DNA of 64,000 nt from Bacteroidota bacterium (GCA_022572355.1 JACZWC010000002.1:1-64000); one strand, 5' to 3'. Counted from the stretch's first letter, positions 55,305 through 62,791 are shown. The notes: a model not told the origin generated them from the letters alone. Translations and numbers: made by a program.

Positions 55305-56219
55305 TTACCCTGTCGTTTCTGGCTTAGCTTCGTCATCTGATCCGGAATCTTCATCTTCGCTTGACCCAGAATCAGCTGAAGGCTCAGGCGTAGATGTTGC
55401 TTCCGGTTTTTTAGCTTCGTCATCTGATCCGGAATCTTCATCACCGCCAGAATCAGAATCAGAATCAGCTGAAGGCTCAGACGTAGATGTTGCTTCCGGT
55501 TTTTTAGTTTCGTCATCTGATTCAGAATCTCCATCACCGCCAGAATCAGAATCAGCTGAAGGCTCAGACGTAGATGTTGCTTCCGGTTTTTTAGTTTCGT
55601 CATCTGATTCGGAATCTTCATCTTCGCTTGACCCAGAATCAGCTGAAGGCTCAGGCGTAGATGTTGCTTCCGGTTTTTTAGTTTCGTCATCTGATTCAGA
55701 ATCTCCATCACCGCCAGAATCAGAATCAGCTGAAGGCTCGGGTTCGGGAGCAGGCTCAGGTGCCGGTGTAGGCTCTGGAGCTGGAGGAGGAGGTGGAGGA
55801 CTGGGACTCGGAGCTGTAGCAGCTTCGGGTGCGGAACCAGCGCTTCTGTTCTTCATGAAACTCACAATAAATAATATTGCGAATACCGTCATGAGAATAA
55901 GTGGTACCAGCGGAACCGGTATACCCACTACAAAATTATGGTAGCAAGCTATTCCCAAATATAGAAGAGAAACGATCATAAATCCGGTTAATGTCTTGGT
56001 TTCGGATTCACCAGTCACATCTTTCAAAAAGAAGGCCATCGCGCCGAATGCCAGAAACGTAATACCCAGCACTTCAACCAGTGCAAAAACAACTTTTGAA
56101 TTTTCACTCTCCGCTGTTATACCGCTGTCATCAACTGCCATTTCGGGCATAAAGAGGAACATGAGGCCTTGCACCAAGCTGACTACTGCGTAAATCGTAA
56201 GTAATAGTTTTGTTTTCAT
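55305..56219 (-). CDS. Membrane protein with acidic 29-residue tandem repeats
   Basis: 304 residues. The N-terminal 125 residues have four membrane helices with LFMPEMAVDDSGI after the first, similar to small DUF4345-like proteins. A Pro-rich hinge (SPSPPPPPPAPEP) follows, then an acidic low-complexity tail of five units of about 29 residues (EPSADSDSGGDGDSESDDET with KKPEATST). The tail is probably disordered. Function unknown. The 55220-55711 frame on the same strand is the same repeats read in another frame. Confidence 0.6.
   Translation of the reverse strand: MKTKLLLTIYAVVSLVQGLMFLFMPEMAVDDSGITAESENSKVVFALVEVLGITFLAFGAMAFFLKDVTGESETKTLTGFMIVSLLYLGIACYHNFVVGIPVPLVPLILMTVFAILFIVSFMKNRSAGSAPEAATAPSPSPPPPPPAPEPTPAPEPAPEPEPSADSDSGGDGDSESDDETKKPEATSTPEPSADSGSSEDEDSESDDETKKPEATSTSEPSADSDSGGDGDSESDDETKKPEATSTSEPSADSDSDSGGDEDSGSDDEAKKPEATSTPEPSADSGSSEDEDSGSDDEAKPETTG
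55311..55740 (-). repeat. Five tandem 87-bp coding repeats
   Basis: The landmark TCAGCTGAAGGCTC recurs at 55372, 55465, 55552, 55639 and 55726: spacing 93, 87, 87, 87. Two sub-types alternate (with GGDGDSES or SSEDEDSES), so units appear to have been shuffled or duplicated in pairs. The length is a multiple of three, so other frames stay open. Confidence 0.85.
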
Positions 56220-56407
56220 AACACTATATGTTTTGGTTAGGGCTTAAAATTCGCTTTTTAGATTGTGTCAATTACTCTTTACTCAATTTTTTATCCACGC
56301 TTTTATGTTAATAATGCATACCCCTATTTCATCCCGACTCATCTATTATTTTATAGTTTTGGTACTTCCTGTTGGAAGGCAGGTTTTCTCAACAATTAGA
56401 TTTGAAC

Positions 56408-56902
56408 ATGAGTGGCAACCCCAATGCTGACAGCTTCAGAAAGCTGGTTCTTGGCAGGCTTACTTTTACTGCATTCCTGTTAAAAGACCTGCCCTTGGCA
56501 TTCATTGCGGGAATCAGGGTTCGGGAAATGACGGATGAGAAGACGGTCGTTACCATTCCTTACAAGTGGCTCACCAAAAATCCTTTCAGATCTATGTATT
56601 TTGCCTGCCTGAGCATGGCAGCAGAGTTGAGCACTGGTGTAACCTGCCGTGCGGCAGTTTACAAGAGAGACCCAAGCGTAACAACGTTGGTATTGGGTAT
56701 CGAGGGTGAGTTTACCAAGAAAGCAGTTGGCCTCTTAACTTTCACGTGCCGTGAAGGACATCTCATCAACGATGCGGTACAGCGAAGCATTGATACGGGA
56801 GACGCTCAAACTGTCAAGGTAAAAAGTGTAGGAACCGACCAGCAAGGAGACGAAGTAGCTACCTTTTACTTTACCTGGTCATTCAAGCAACGATCTAAAT
56901 GA
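56408..56902 (+). CDS. DUF4442 / hotdog-fold thioesterase-like protein
   Basis: 164 residues from the ATG at 56408 (a TTG at 56372 also opens the frame). PLAFIAGIRVREMTDEKTVVTIPYKWLTKNPFRSMYFACLSMAAELSTGV is the DUF4442 core, equivalent to the hotdog domain of acyl-CoA thioesterases. A catalytic Asp/Glu equivalent may be the Glu of AAELSTG. Substrate unknown; cytosolic. Confidence 0.75.
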   Translation: MSGNPNADSFRKLVLGRLTFTAFLLKDLPLAFIAGIRVREMTDEKTVVTIPYKWLTKNPFRSMYFACLSMAAELSTGVTCRAAVYKRDPSVTTLVLGIEGEFTKKAVGLLTFTCREGHLINDAVQRSIDTGDAQTVKVKSVGTDQQGDEVATFYFTWSFKQRSK

Positions 56903-56905
56903 TCT

Positions 56906-57005
56906 GCGAATCGCGAATCGGTGCGGATAACGCGAATATACCGCATCCGTGTATCCTTTAATTTTTCAATTCATCAAAATAACTATTCGCATATTCGCGA
57001 TTCGC
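56906..57005. repeat. GCGAAT-type palindrome, second copy
   Basis: GCGAATCGCGAAT (56906-56918) and ATTCGCGATTCGC (56993-57005) are perfect complements around about 74 bp with an internal CGCGAATATACCGCATCCG unit. Same family as 22253-22340. It fills the space between two convergent genes. Confidence 0.6.
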
Positions 57006-57011
57006 TAATAA

Positions 57012-57833
57012 TCAAATAAAGAAGTCAGACATTAGCTCTGCACCCGGTACTACGGAATATTTATCCATGTCTGTTTCACCAGCTTCAAGCAATATCTCCT
57101 CATCGATAAAATAATTGCCAGTACATTCTTTACTATCGCGCATTAAGATGTGATAGGCGGCATCTGCAACTATATCAGGAGTTCTCGATTTATCCACGAG
57201 CATGTCGCCACCCAATAAATTTTTAACCGCTGCTGTAGCAATGGTTGTTTTTGGCCACAGCGCATTGACGGCGATGCCATCGCGTTTGAGTTCTTCTGAC
57301 ATTCCCAAGACGCACAAACTCATTCCATATTTAGCCATTGTGTAAGCAACATGAGGCGAAAACCATTTCGCATCAAAATTCAGTGGTGGCGAAAGATTTA
57401 ATATGTGTGCGTTTTCCGACTTTTTTAAATGAGGAATGCATTTTTGCGAGGTCATAAATGTTCCACGGACATTCACGTCGTTCATGAGATCATAGCGTTT
57501 CATAGAGGTGTCTAACGTATTGGTTAAACTAATAGCGCTGGCGTTATTGATCAGGATATCGATTCCACCAAACTCCTCAACTGTTTTATCTACTGCAGCT
57601 TGCACGGCTTCCTCATCACGTATATCCACTTGCAGTGCCAGGCCTTTACCTCCCGCTTTGTCCATATCTTCTGCTGCTGTGTAGATAGTTCCTGGCAACT
57701 TTGGATGTGGCTCAATGGTCTTTGCTGCAATGGCAATATTGGCCCCTTCTGATGCCAGTCGCAACCCAATTGCATGGCCTATTCCTCTGCTGCCGCCTGT
57801 AATGAATACTGTTTTTTGCTTGAAATGACTCAT
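57012..57833 (-). CDS. SDR family oxidoreductase (HSDL2-like)
   Basis: 273 residues. TVFITGGSRGIGHAIGLRLA binds NAD(P) (TGxxxGIG near 12-19), then LVQVDIRDEEAVQ-type motif, ILINNASAISLT (NNAG-like), the Ser of LNLSPPLNF and Tyr164/Lys168 of YTMAKYGMS. ALWPKTTIATAA and the C-terminal length match HSDL2-type classical SDRs with unknown, probably lipid, substrates. A degraded copy of its 5' end lies 0.7 kb upstream (58447-58524). Confidence 0.88.
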   Translation of the reverse strand: MSHFKQKTVFITGGSRGIGHAIGLRLASEGANIAIAAKTIEPHPKLPGTIYTAAEDMDKAGGKGLALQVDIRDEEAVQAAVDKTVEEFGGIDILINNASAISLTNTLDTSMKRYDLMNDVNVRGTFMTSQKCIPHLKKSENAHILNLSPPLNFDAKWFSPHVAYTMAKYGMSLCVLGMSEELKRDGIAVNALWPKTTIATAAVKNLLGGDMLVDKSRTPDIVADAAYHILMRDSKECTGNYFIDEEILLEAGETDMDKYSVVPGAELMSDFFI

Positions 57834-57860
57834 AGATTAAAATTTTAGTCGATATAATTA

Positions 57861-58130
57861 TTACAAATTGCCTATTAAGTTATTATAGTCTTCATGTGAA
57901 CCGATCCAAAACCAGATCATTGTATTTCCTTTCTTTACCCCCAATGCCCGCCACGAAATTCCAATCCTAACTGAAAATACCTCTTTTTGATCGTGTATCT
58001 TCCTAAATCGTAAGCCTGGATGCCTGGGACTCTCTTTCCACATTGAGAATGCCACCTTAGCTTTTAACTTAATGCCTATTGGAAGATGTTGGTACGCTTT
58101 ACGGAAACGCTCAGTTGTTACCGATCTCAT
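57861..58130 (-). CDS. RelE/HigB-like toxin of a type II toxin-antitoxin pair
   Basis: 89 residues. RFRKAYQHLPIGIKLKAKVAFSMWKESPRHPGLRFRKIH is the ParE/RelE-fold start, SVRIGISWRALGVKKGNTMIWFWIGSHEDYNNLI the end, as in plasmid-stabilisation type mRNA interferases. Basic, cytosolic. Its start codon overlaps the antitoxin stop by one base (TAATG), toxin second. Confidence 0.8.
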   Translation of the reverse strand: MRSVTTERFRKAYQHLPIGIKLKAKVAFSMWKESPRHPGLRFRKIHDQKEVFSVRIGISWRALGVKKGNTMIWFWIGSHEDYNNLIGNL

Positions 58131-58327
58131 TAAAGTTTTAGCGGCTTTGTGTTGCCTGTTTCATATTCCCCCAACGCTTCGTTAGCAAGGTTTTGTAACT
58201 GAGGCTGAGTAGATTTGAAAGAGTCATCCCACCCCAGTTCCTGCGACAACAAATCTGCGATCCTGTTCTGATCGCTTTCATTTAATTTAGAGAGCTTTGT
58301 AATTATCTGTTGTAATTTTTTTGTCAT
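58130..58327 (-). CDS. Antitoxin of the type II pair
   Basis: 65 residues from ATG 58327 (a GTG at 58333 is possible). LQQIITKLSKLNESDQNRIADLLSQELGWDDSFKSTQPQLQNLANEALGEYETGNTK. The ending E(Y/W)xxGxTxPL is common in small antitoxins paired with RelE-like toxins. Gene order antitoxin then toxin with 1-bp overlap. Confidence 0.75.
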   Translation of the reverse strand: MTKKLQQIITKLSKLNESDQNRIADLLSQELGWDDSFKSTQPQLQNLANEALGEYETGNTKPLKL

Positions 58328-58446
58328 GATCACGCGGGGTCTTTGTGCTTCACAAATTTAGATAAAAATAAATTGAGGAAAATGGTGAATAGTCAGCAAC
58401 AGCAATTTATTATGCTTTCAGAATTTTAACAGAGTCACTCGTGTGT

Positions 58447-58524
58447 TTACAGGCCGTAGCCTGCTTCAGTAGGCGGAGGCCTGCCACCAGTAATAAACAC
58501 GGTCTTGTTGGTAAAGTTTCCCAT
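58447..58524 (-). pseudogene. Remnant of an SDR gene, 5' end only, fused to a palindromic repeat
   Basis: The minus strand reads ATG then MGNFTNKTVFITGG, nearly the same as the intact SDR start MSHFKQKTVFITGG, and then runs into a GC-rich palindrome (AGGCC 58451-58455 / GGCCT 58478-58482) and a stop after RPPPTEAGYGL. Everything after the nucleotide-binding loop's first glycines is missing. The fragment suggests a duplicated SDR gene truncated at a repeat. Confidence 0.65.
58451..58482. repeat. GGCC/AGGC palindromic repeat
   Basis: AGGCC and GGCCT arms enclose GCCT/AGGC. It belongs with the other GCAGG/GGCC-type palindromes in the window and ends the SDR remnant. Confidence 0.5.
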
Positions 58525-58539
58525 AATACCTTATCTTTG
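58508..58539 (+). promoter_or_regulatory. Promoter of the T9SS cargo gene at 58590
   Basis: TTG (58508-58510), 21 nt, TATCTTTG (58532-58539): a full match to the Bacteroidota TTG-N17-23-TAnnTTTG promoter. It lies 51 bp before the start codon, on top of the start region of the SDR remnant. Confidence 0.6.
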
Positions 58540-58589
58540 ATAGTGTTGATATTTAATTTTATACCCAACAACATTTAAAAAACACAAAG

Positions 58590-59345
58590 ATGAAAAAGAA
58601 TTTATTGATTACCGCACTATTTGCAGTAGCCATTTCAGCCATGACCTACGCACAATGCGTTCCTGATCCTCAGTATACAAATGCAGGCATGTGGCCTGAT
58701 CCAGCAACCGAAGGTATTGATACGGGAACGGTAGGTACGCCTTATGTACAGGTACTCACAATTGTTGTACCCGCTGACACCACTATTGGGCCTGTCACAG
58801 GCACCGTCAATACAAGTACGGTAACAGGAGTTGTATTCTCACCAACCGGTTCAGGCCTTTCAACCGCTTCTCCCACATCCTTTGTTTATGCAGGCGGCAG
58901 TACAGGTTGTATGGAGATTATCGGGACACCTGCAGCAGCAGCTACTTATACTGTTACCATTAGCTATACCGTGAACGCAACAATTCCACCTGCAGGTCCC
59001 ATGGATTTTCCTGCACCAGATATTATTTACAATCTTGTTATAGAAGCAGGTACTCCTGGTGCGATTTCAGAAGCGACACTACTTGATATTTCAGAATTGG
59101 ATATCCTTCCCAATCCTTCGTCTGAAGTTGCTCAGGTTAGCTTTACCTCGAAATCAAACCAGAATGTGCATTTTGCCATGTACAATCTAATTGGTGAGAA
59201 GTTATTGGATAGAGTAATAGAAAGTTCTGCAGGGCAGAATGAAATTGATTTAGATGTTTCCCAATTCAAATCGGGAATTTACTTTGTTTCCCTGTCCAGC
59301 GACGGGAGTACAGTAACGAAAAAGCTCATTGTTGCTGGCAGATAG
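58590..59345 (+). CDS. T9SS type A sorting-domain protein, small
   Basis: 251 residues. Signal peptide (LLITALFAVAISAMTYAQ), an Ig-like domain (about 30-150) rich in Thr/Val/Pro (GTVGTPYVQVLTIVVPADTT) and the type A sorting domain (LDILPNPSSEVAQVSF, MYNLIGEKLLDRV, GIYFVSLSSDGSTVTKKLIV). Cell-surface or released. Function unknown. Confidence 0.85.
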   Translation: MKKNLLITALFAVAISAMTYAQCVPDPQYTNAGMWPDPATEGIDTGTVGTPYVQVLTIVVPADTTIGPVTGTVNTSTVTGVVFSPTGSGLSTASPTSFVYAGGSTGCMEIIGTPAAAATYTVTISYTVNATIPPAGPMDFPAPDIIYNLVIEAGTPGAISEATLLDISELDILPNPSSEVAQVSFTSKSNQNVHFAMYNLIGEKLLDRVIESSAGQNEIDLDVSQFKSGIYFVSLSSDGSTVTKKLIVAGR

Positions 59346-59346
59346 T

Positions 59347-59862
59347 TTACTCCGTACTGTCTAAATCTTCGTCTTTGTAATAGTTGAGGTCCAAATTCTT
59401 TTGGGCCTTTGCTATATATGAAACCTGCCCTGTGTGATAGCTAAAATGTTCCGTTACATGTATTAAAATAGCCAAGACTGTTTCTTTATAACCCTGGACA
59501 CTTTTCGACTGGATAAGTTCGGCCGGCTCAAGCTTAGAGATAATCGCATCTGCCTTTTTCATTACTCCATCAAGATCAGCGAGCAACACAGCTGTCGGAA
59601 TGGGCCCCTGCTCGTCAAATTCTGTTTGTCTTTGTCTGGTATCCTCTTCTCCGCCCAATGTTGAGACAATCCATTGGTTAATATTGCCTGTAAGATGTAG
59701 AATCAGGTTGCCAACGCTGTTGGAGTTTTCATTGGGCCTTTCCCATATTTCTTCTTCTGTCAATTCCGATAGGCATTTGTGCAATCTTGGAAGGGATTCT
59801 GCAAACAATCTTCTCCGGGTCTCCTTTATGAACTCGGTATGAATTTCTCTAGACTCATCCAT
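59347..59862 (-). CDS. DinB-like protein (DUF1572 type)
   Basis: 171 residues, all helical. SVGNLILHLTGNINQWIVS gives the first metal-ligand His and HVTEHFSYHTGQVSYI the other two, the DinB/YfiT three-His pattern. Some relatives transfer bacillithiol or mycothiol; the substrate here is unknown. Downstream on the minus strand of the 11-bp tandem repeat and the C1 peptidase. Confidence 0.82.
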   Translation of the reverse strand: MDESREIHTEFIKETRRRLFAESLPRLHKCLSELTEEEIWERPNENSNSVGNLILHLTGNINQWIVSTLGGEEDTRQRQTEFDEQGPIPTAVLLADLDGVMKKADAIISKLEPAELIQSKSVQGYKETVLAILIHVTEHFSYHTGQVSYIAKAQKNLDLNYYKDEDLDSTE

Positions 59863-59876
59863 AATACTATGGTTAA

Positions 59877-59953
59877 ACAGTTGTTAGACGGTCGTGAAAC
59901 GATTGTTAGACGGTGGTGAGACGATTGCAAGACAGTTGTTAAACGATCGTCTT
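59877..59953. repeat. Seven-copy 11-bp tandem repeat
   Basis: Seven exact 11-bp units without gaps, each starting AC(A/G)(G/A)T(T/C)G: ACAGTTGTTAG, ACGGTCGTGAA, ACGATTGTTAG, ACGGTGGTGAG, ACGATTGCAAG, ACAGTTGTTAA, ACGATCGTCTT. Eleven bp is near one helical turn. It starts 15 bp upstream of the DinB-like start codon, between it and the C1 peptidase. Confidence 0.8.
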
Positions 59954-60022
59954 GCTATTAGTCTTACCATCGTTTGTCTTTCCAATAATGAAAATCAAAG
60001 TGAACTTATTTACAAATTAACA

Positions 60023-61264
60023 CTAGTGCATTTTTTTGAGAAGATCCGCAGCTGCATCCTGGTGAACGGTGAACGTAAGGGTTTTCAGCTTTATGAAGTC
60101 TTCATGATAGAAATAGTAGCCTTCATTGTTGCCATTTCTCGCACTACTACCAGAATCCTTGATCAAGTACCAGTTTTCACCATTCTTCTCCAGGTATCCT
60201 ACCAGGTGTATGATATGATCATCCGTAGTAGAGCCGTTCTTAAATCTAAATTGCCTGGCATGATCATTTATATTCTCTGAAGCAATATCGTAGGATGGAA
60301 TCATGGCAACATCCTTTTCAGGACTTATTCCGGATTCTGAAACATCGCCACCCAAGGCCACACTATAGCCATTCCTTACTGAATGGTCGATCAGTTTGAT
60401 AAAATCGGCTAGAGGTACATTGTTATACTCTTCATCATGCCACCAATTATCGGGAACAGCATACTCAGCCTTTTCAAAATAAGGAGATTCTAACGTTGAT
60501 ATGAAATCTACATAGTCATCGGGATTGATTTGGGCTATGTTCTCAGTGAACTCCTTCGGGCTCATTTTCTCTCCTTTATATTCAATTTCCGAGGGAGGAG
60601 GCCCCAAATGTTCATCCAGGATTGACTTTATGGCAAGAAGTGCATCTGGCTCATTCCAGTTAGAGTCCTTTTCTAATGATTCCAGGTAACGCGACATTTT
60701 ATCGAACATGGCTTTGTGGTCATGAAACTTCTGGCCTTCCTTCTTACCTGAGTATGATTCCGCTGGAACCACGCCATATTCTTTTATCATCCTCGTCACG
60801 GCGTTGGGTTGTGAACCATCTGTGAAACGAGACTCACCTTTTGTCGTAATATACTCACGCGCCTTCTCTACATACTCCCAATAAACGATATAGAGTTCAG
60901 ATAACTTAATCTCTTGCTTTGTCAGCCGCTGAATTTCCGATTCGTAAAAAGAAGAGGCCCCAAAACTCCAGCAAGTTCCAGTTCTACCTTGTGATAGTGG
61001 ATCATTGCACCAAACTGTGGTAAATTCATCTACAGATTCAGGAATATCAATAGAGGTATAGTCCATTTTATACACCAGCTCCAGTTCGTCTTTTTTCGCT
61101 TGTCCTGAGCCTGCCGAAGGGTCTTCCTCTTTCAGCTCTTTCTTTATCTCATTGTAAAACTTATTCTCATATTCCTCATACACACCTGTGTTTTCAGCAG
61201 GCTGCTCAGTTGCTGTCATTCCACAAGCCCAAAACAGACTTGCAATTGCTGTAATTCGTTTCAT
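60023..61264 (-). CDS. C1-family peptidase (bleomycin hydrolase/PepC type), exported
   Basis: 413 residues. Short signal-like N-terminus (ITAIASLFWACGM, possibly a lipoprotein with Cys14). Papain-like core: SQGRTGTCWSFGASSF holds the oxyanion Gln and the catalytic Cys; TTDDHIIHLVGYLEK holds the His. The expected Asn of the NSWG-like segment is Asp in YLIKDSGSSARNG (60155-60157). GYYFYHEDFIKLKTLTFTVHQDA is the C1B end. A palindromic repeat is translated in frame as DPSAGSGQ near residue 48. Likely digests peptides outside the cytoplasm. Confidence 0.85.
   Translation of the reverse strand: MKRITAIASLFWACGMTATEQPAENTGVYEEYENKFYNEIKKELKEEDPSAGSGQAKKDELELVYKMDYTSIDIPESVDEFTTVWCNDPLSQGRTGTCWSFGASSFYESEIQRLTKQEIKLSELYIVYWEYVEKAREYITTKGESRFTDGSQPNAVTRMIKEYGVVPAESYSGKKEGQKFHDHKAMFDKMSRYLESLEKDSNWNEPDALLAIKSILDEHLGPPPSEIEYKGEKMSPKEFTENIAQINPDDYVDFISTLESPYFEKAEYAVPDNWWHDEEYNNVPLADFIKLIDHSVRNGYSVALGGDVSESGISPEKDVAMIPSYDIASENINDHARQFRFKNGSTTDDHIIHLVGYLEKNGENWYLIKDSGSSARNGNNEGYYFYHEDFIKLKTLTFTVHQDAAADLLKKMH
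61100..61123 (-). repeat. GCAGGC-type palindromic repeat translated within the C1 peptidase
   Basis: Plus-strand TTGTCCTGAGCCTGCCGAAG, then GGTC. On the minus strand it encodes DPSAGSGQ between EE and AKKDE. It resembles short repeats usually seen between genes and keeps the reading frame. Confidence 0.55.
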
Positions 61265-61276
61265 TGCTTAGATGAT

Positions 61277-62683
61277 TTAATTCTGGATGAAGTCTGCCGG
61301 CATTCCATGCTGGTCCCGATCAACTTTTCCCTCAGGAGCATCTGTGGAAATAGCTGCGTCCATAGTAAGAATAGTCTTTCTTAGCTTTCTGAGAGTTCGC
61401 GTGTTTCTCCAAAATAAAACGGCAGCGAGAAGGAGCAGAATGATTGTCGTGCACAAAAGGATGAGATACAATTGAATCGCCTTCTCTTGGGATTCTACAT
61501 CTTTTTTAAGGAGGTAGATTTCCTCATCTTGTTCTTTGTTCTCATACCTGGCCTGCAAGGTGGTTATACGCTTTAGGTTTTCTTCTGAGATCATCCCCTC
61601 CTTCTTCTCAATATGATTCTTATAGAAGCCCAATGCCAGTCTAAAATTTCCCATTTCTTCATGAACCGCATGCAATACAAGATAGGCATCCTTCAATTGT
61701 GTGTTAGAGGAAATCTCCTCAGATATTTCTACACTTCTGTTGAGGTAGTACAATGCCTCATCGTACTTCTTTAAGGTATTGTATGAGTTGCCCATATTGA
61801 TGTAGGTCATGGCAATGCCATATTTATCTCCAACACCTTCTTTTATTTTAATGGATCGCTTATAGTAACTGAGGGCTTCACCAGGCTTGCCAGAGTTTTC
61901 AAGCGCTAATCCTATATTATTAATGGTCATGCCCAATCCATGCATATCTCCAATTTCTTCTTTGATCAGTACAGATTTGCTATAATTCTCCAGTGCCATA
62001 TTGAATAATTTCTGTTCGTTATACAGCAAACCTATGTTGTTCAGGGTCATGGCCACTCCGTGTTTATCACCTATTTTTTCCTTTACTTTGATAGATCGCA
62101 CATAGAAATCCAGTGCTTGTCCGGAGTTATTGATGTCCTTGTACACATTTCCAATATTATTCAAAGCCATTGCAATTCCCTTTTCGTCTTTAACTTCTTC
62201 CATATACTTTAAAGCCCTCAGGAAGAAATCCAACGCCTGCTCAAGTTCTCCCTGAGAGTAATGCATTACACCTACATTATTAAGCGAAGTTGCTATACCA
62301 TCTTTATCATCTAACTTCTTGTAAATTTCGGAAGCCTTTAAGATATGCTCCCGAGCCTTGAGGAATTCACCACGATTGTGATAAACAATTGCGTGTTGAT
62401 TGTGAGATAAGGCCTCCAAAAATTCCAGTTCCAGCTCCTGGGATAGCTTAATTGCCTGAGTTGATAACCTCAAGGCTTCATCCGAATTAGAATCGACCAG
62501 CCCTTTAACCAAAGCAATGAGTATTTTGATCTTGGCCGAATCTTCACCGGCCCTATATAATTCGTCGTACAGACTATCTACACTTCCTGAATTTTGAGCT
62601 TGGCAGTTTGTGGATTGAATAGTCAACCCAATAGCTAGCATAATGATTCCAAACAGGAATGTGAATTGTGGTCTTCGCTTCAT
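61277..62683 (-). CDS. TPR membrane protein without output domain
   Basis: 468 residues. Signal peptide (FLFGIIMLAIGLTIQST), about seven TPR repeats of 40 residues from about 60 to 340, each of the form GIAxxLNNIGNVYxxxxxxxxALDFYxRSIKIKExIGDK, then one transmembrane helix (LYLILLCTTIILLLLAAVLFW) and a 50-residue cytosolic tail. This layout matches TPR sensor kinases or TPR-LuxR proteins of Bacteroidota whose output domain follows the helix, but here the chain ends. No frameshift remnant is seen downstream. Confidence 0.75.
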   Translation of the reverse strand: MKRRPQFTFLFGIIMLAIGLTIQSTNCQAQNSGSVDSLYDELYRAGEDSAKIKILIALVKGLVDSNSDEALRLSTQAIKLSQELELEFLEALSHNQHAIVYHNRGEFLKAREHILKASEIYKKLDDKDGIATSLNNVGVMHYSQGELEQALDFFLRALKYMEEVKDEKGIAMALNNIGNVYKDINNSGQALDFYVRSIKVKEKIGDKHGVAMTLNNIGLLYNEQKLFNMALENYSKSVLIKEEIGDMHGLGMTINNIGLALENSGKPGEALSYYKRSIKIKEGVGDKYGIAMTYINMGNSYNTLKKYDEALYYLNRSVEISEEISSNTQLKDAYLVLHAVHEEMGNFRLALGFYKNHIEKKEGMISEENLKRITTLQARYENKEQDEEIYLLKKDVESQEKAIQLYLILLCTTIILLLLAAVLFWRNTRTLRKLRKTILTMDAAISTDAPEGKVDRDQHGMPADFIQN

Positions 62684-62711
62684 ATAATAAGCTTATAAAA
62701 CAAGGGCGCCT

Positions 62712-62761
62712 GCCCGCCTGCCTGAACCGAATTCATTCGGGCAGGAATGATAAAGGCGGGC
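62712..62761. repeat. Nested palindrome GCCCGCCT/AGGCGGGC
   Basis: GCCCGCCT (62712-62719) and AGGCGGGC (62754-62761) enclose CCTGCC...GGCAGG and CCGAAT/ATTCGG: a three-level perfect palindrome between the FMN reductase and TPR genes. It could also act as a terminator for the former, but no T tract is present. Confidence 0.65.
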
Positions 62762-62791
62762 AAAAGTAGTAAATATCACAAAGCTTCCCTA

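Noticed and set aside
55220..55711. Minus-strand open frame of 163 codons with Leu/Gln/Lys repeats
   Set aside because: Same 87-bp repeats read in another frame of the acidic-tail gene. Open because the unit is a multiple of three, so not counted as a gene.
55311..55740. Possible CRISPR array
   Set aside because: The 87-bp units are coding, contiguous and in frame; no spacers.
59877..59953. Possible CRISPR array
   Set aside because: The 11-bp units are contiguous with no spacers, and no cas genes are present.
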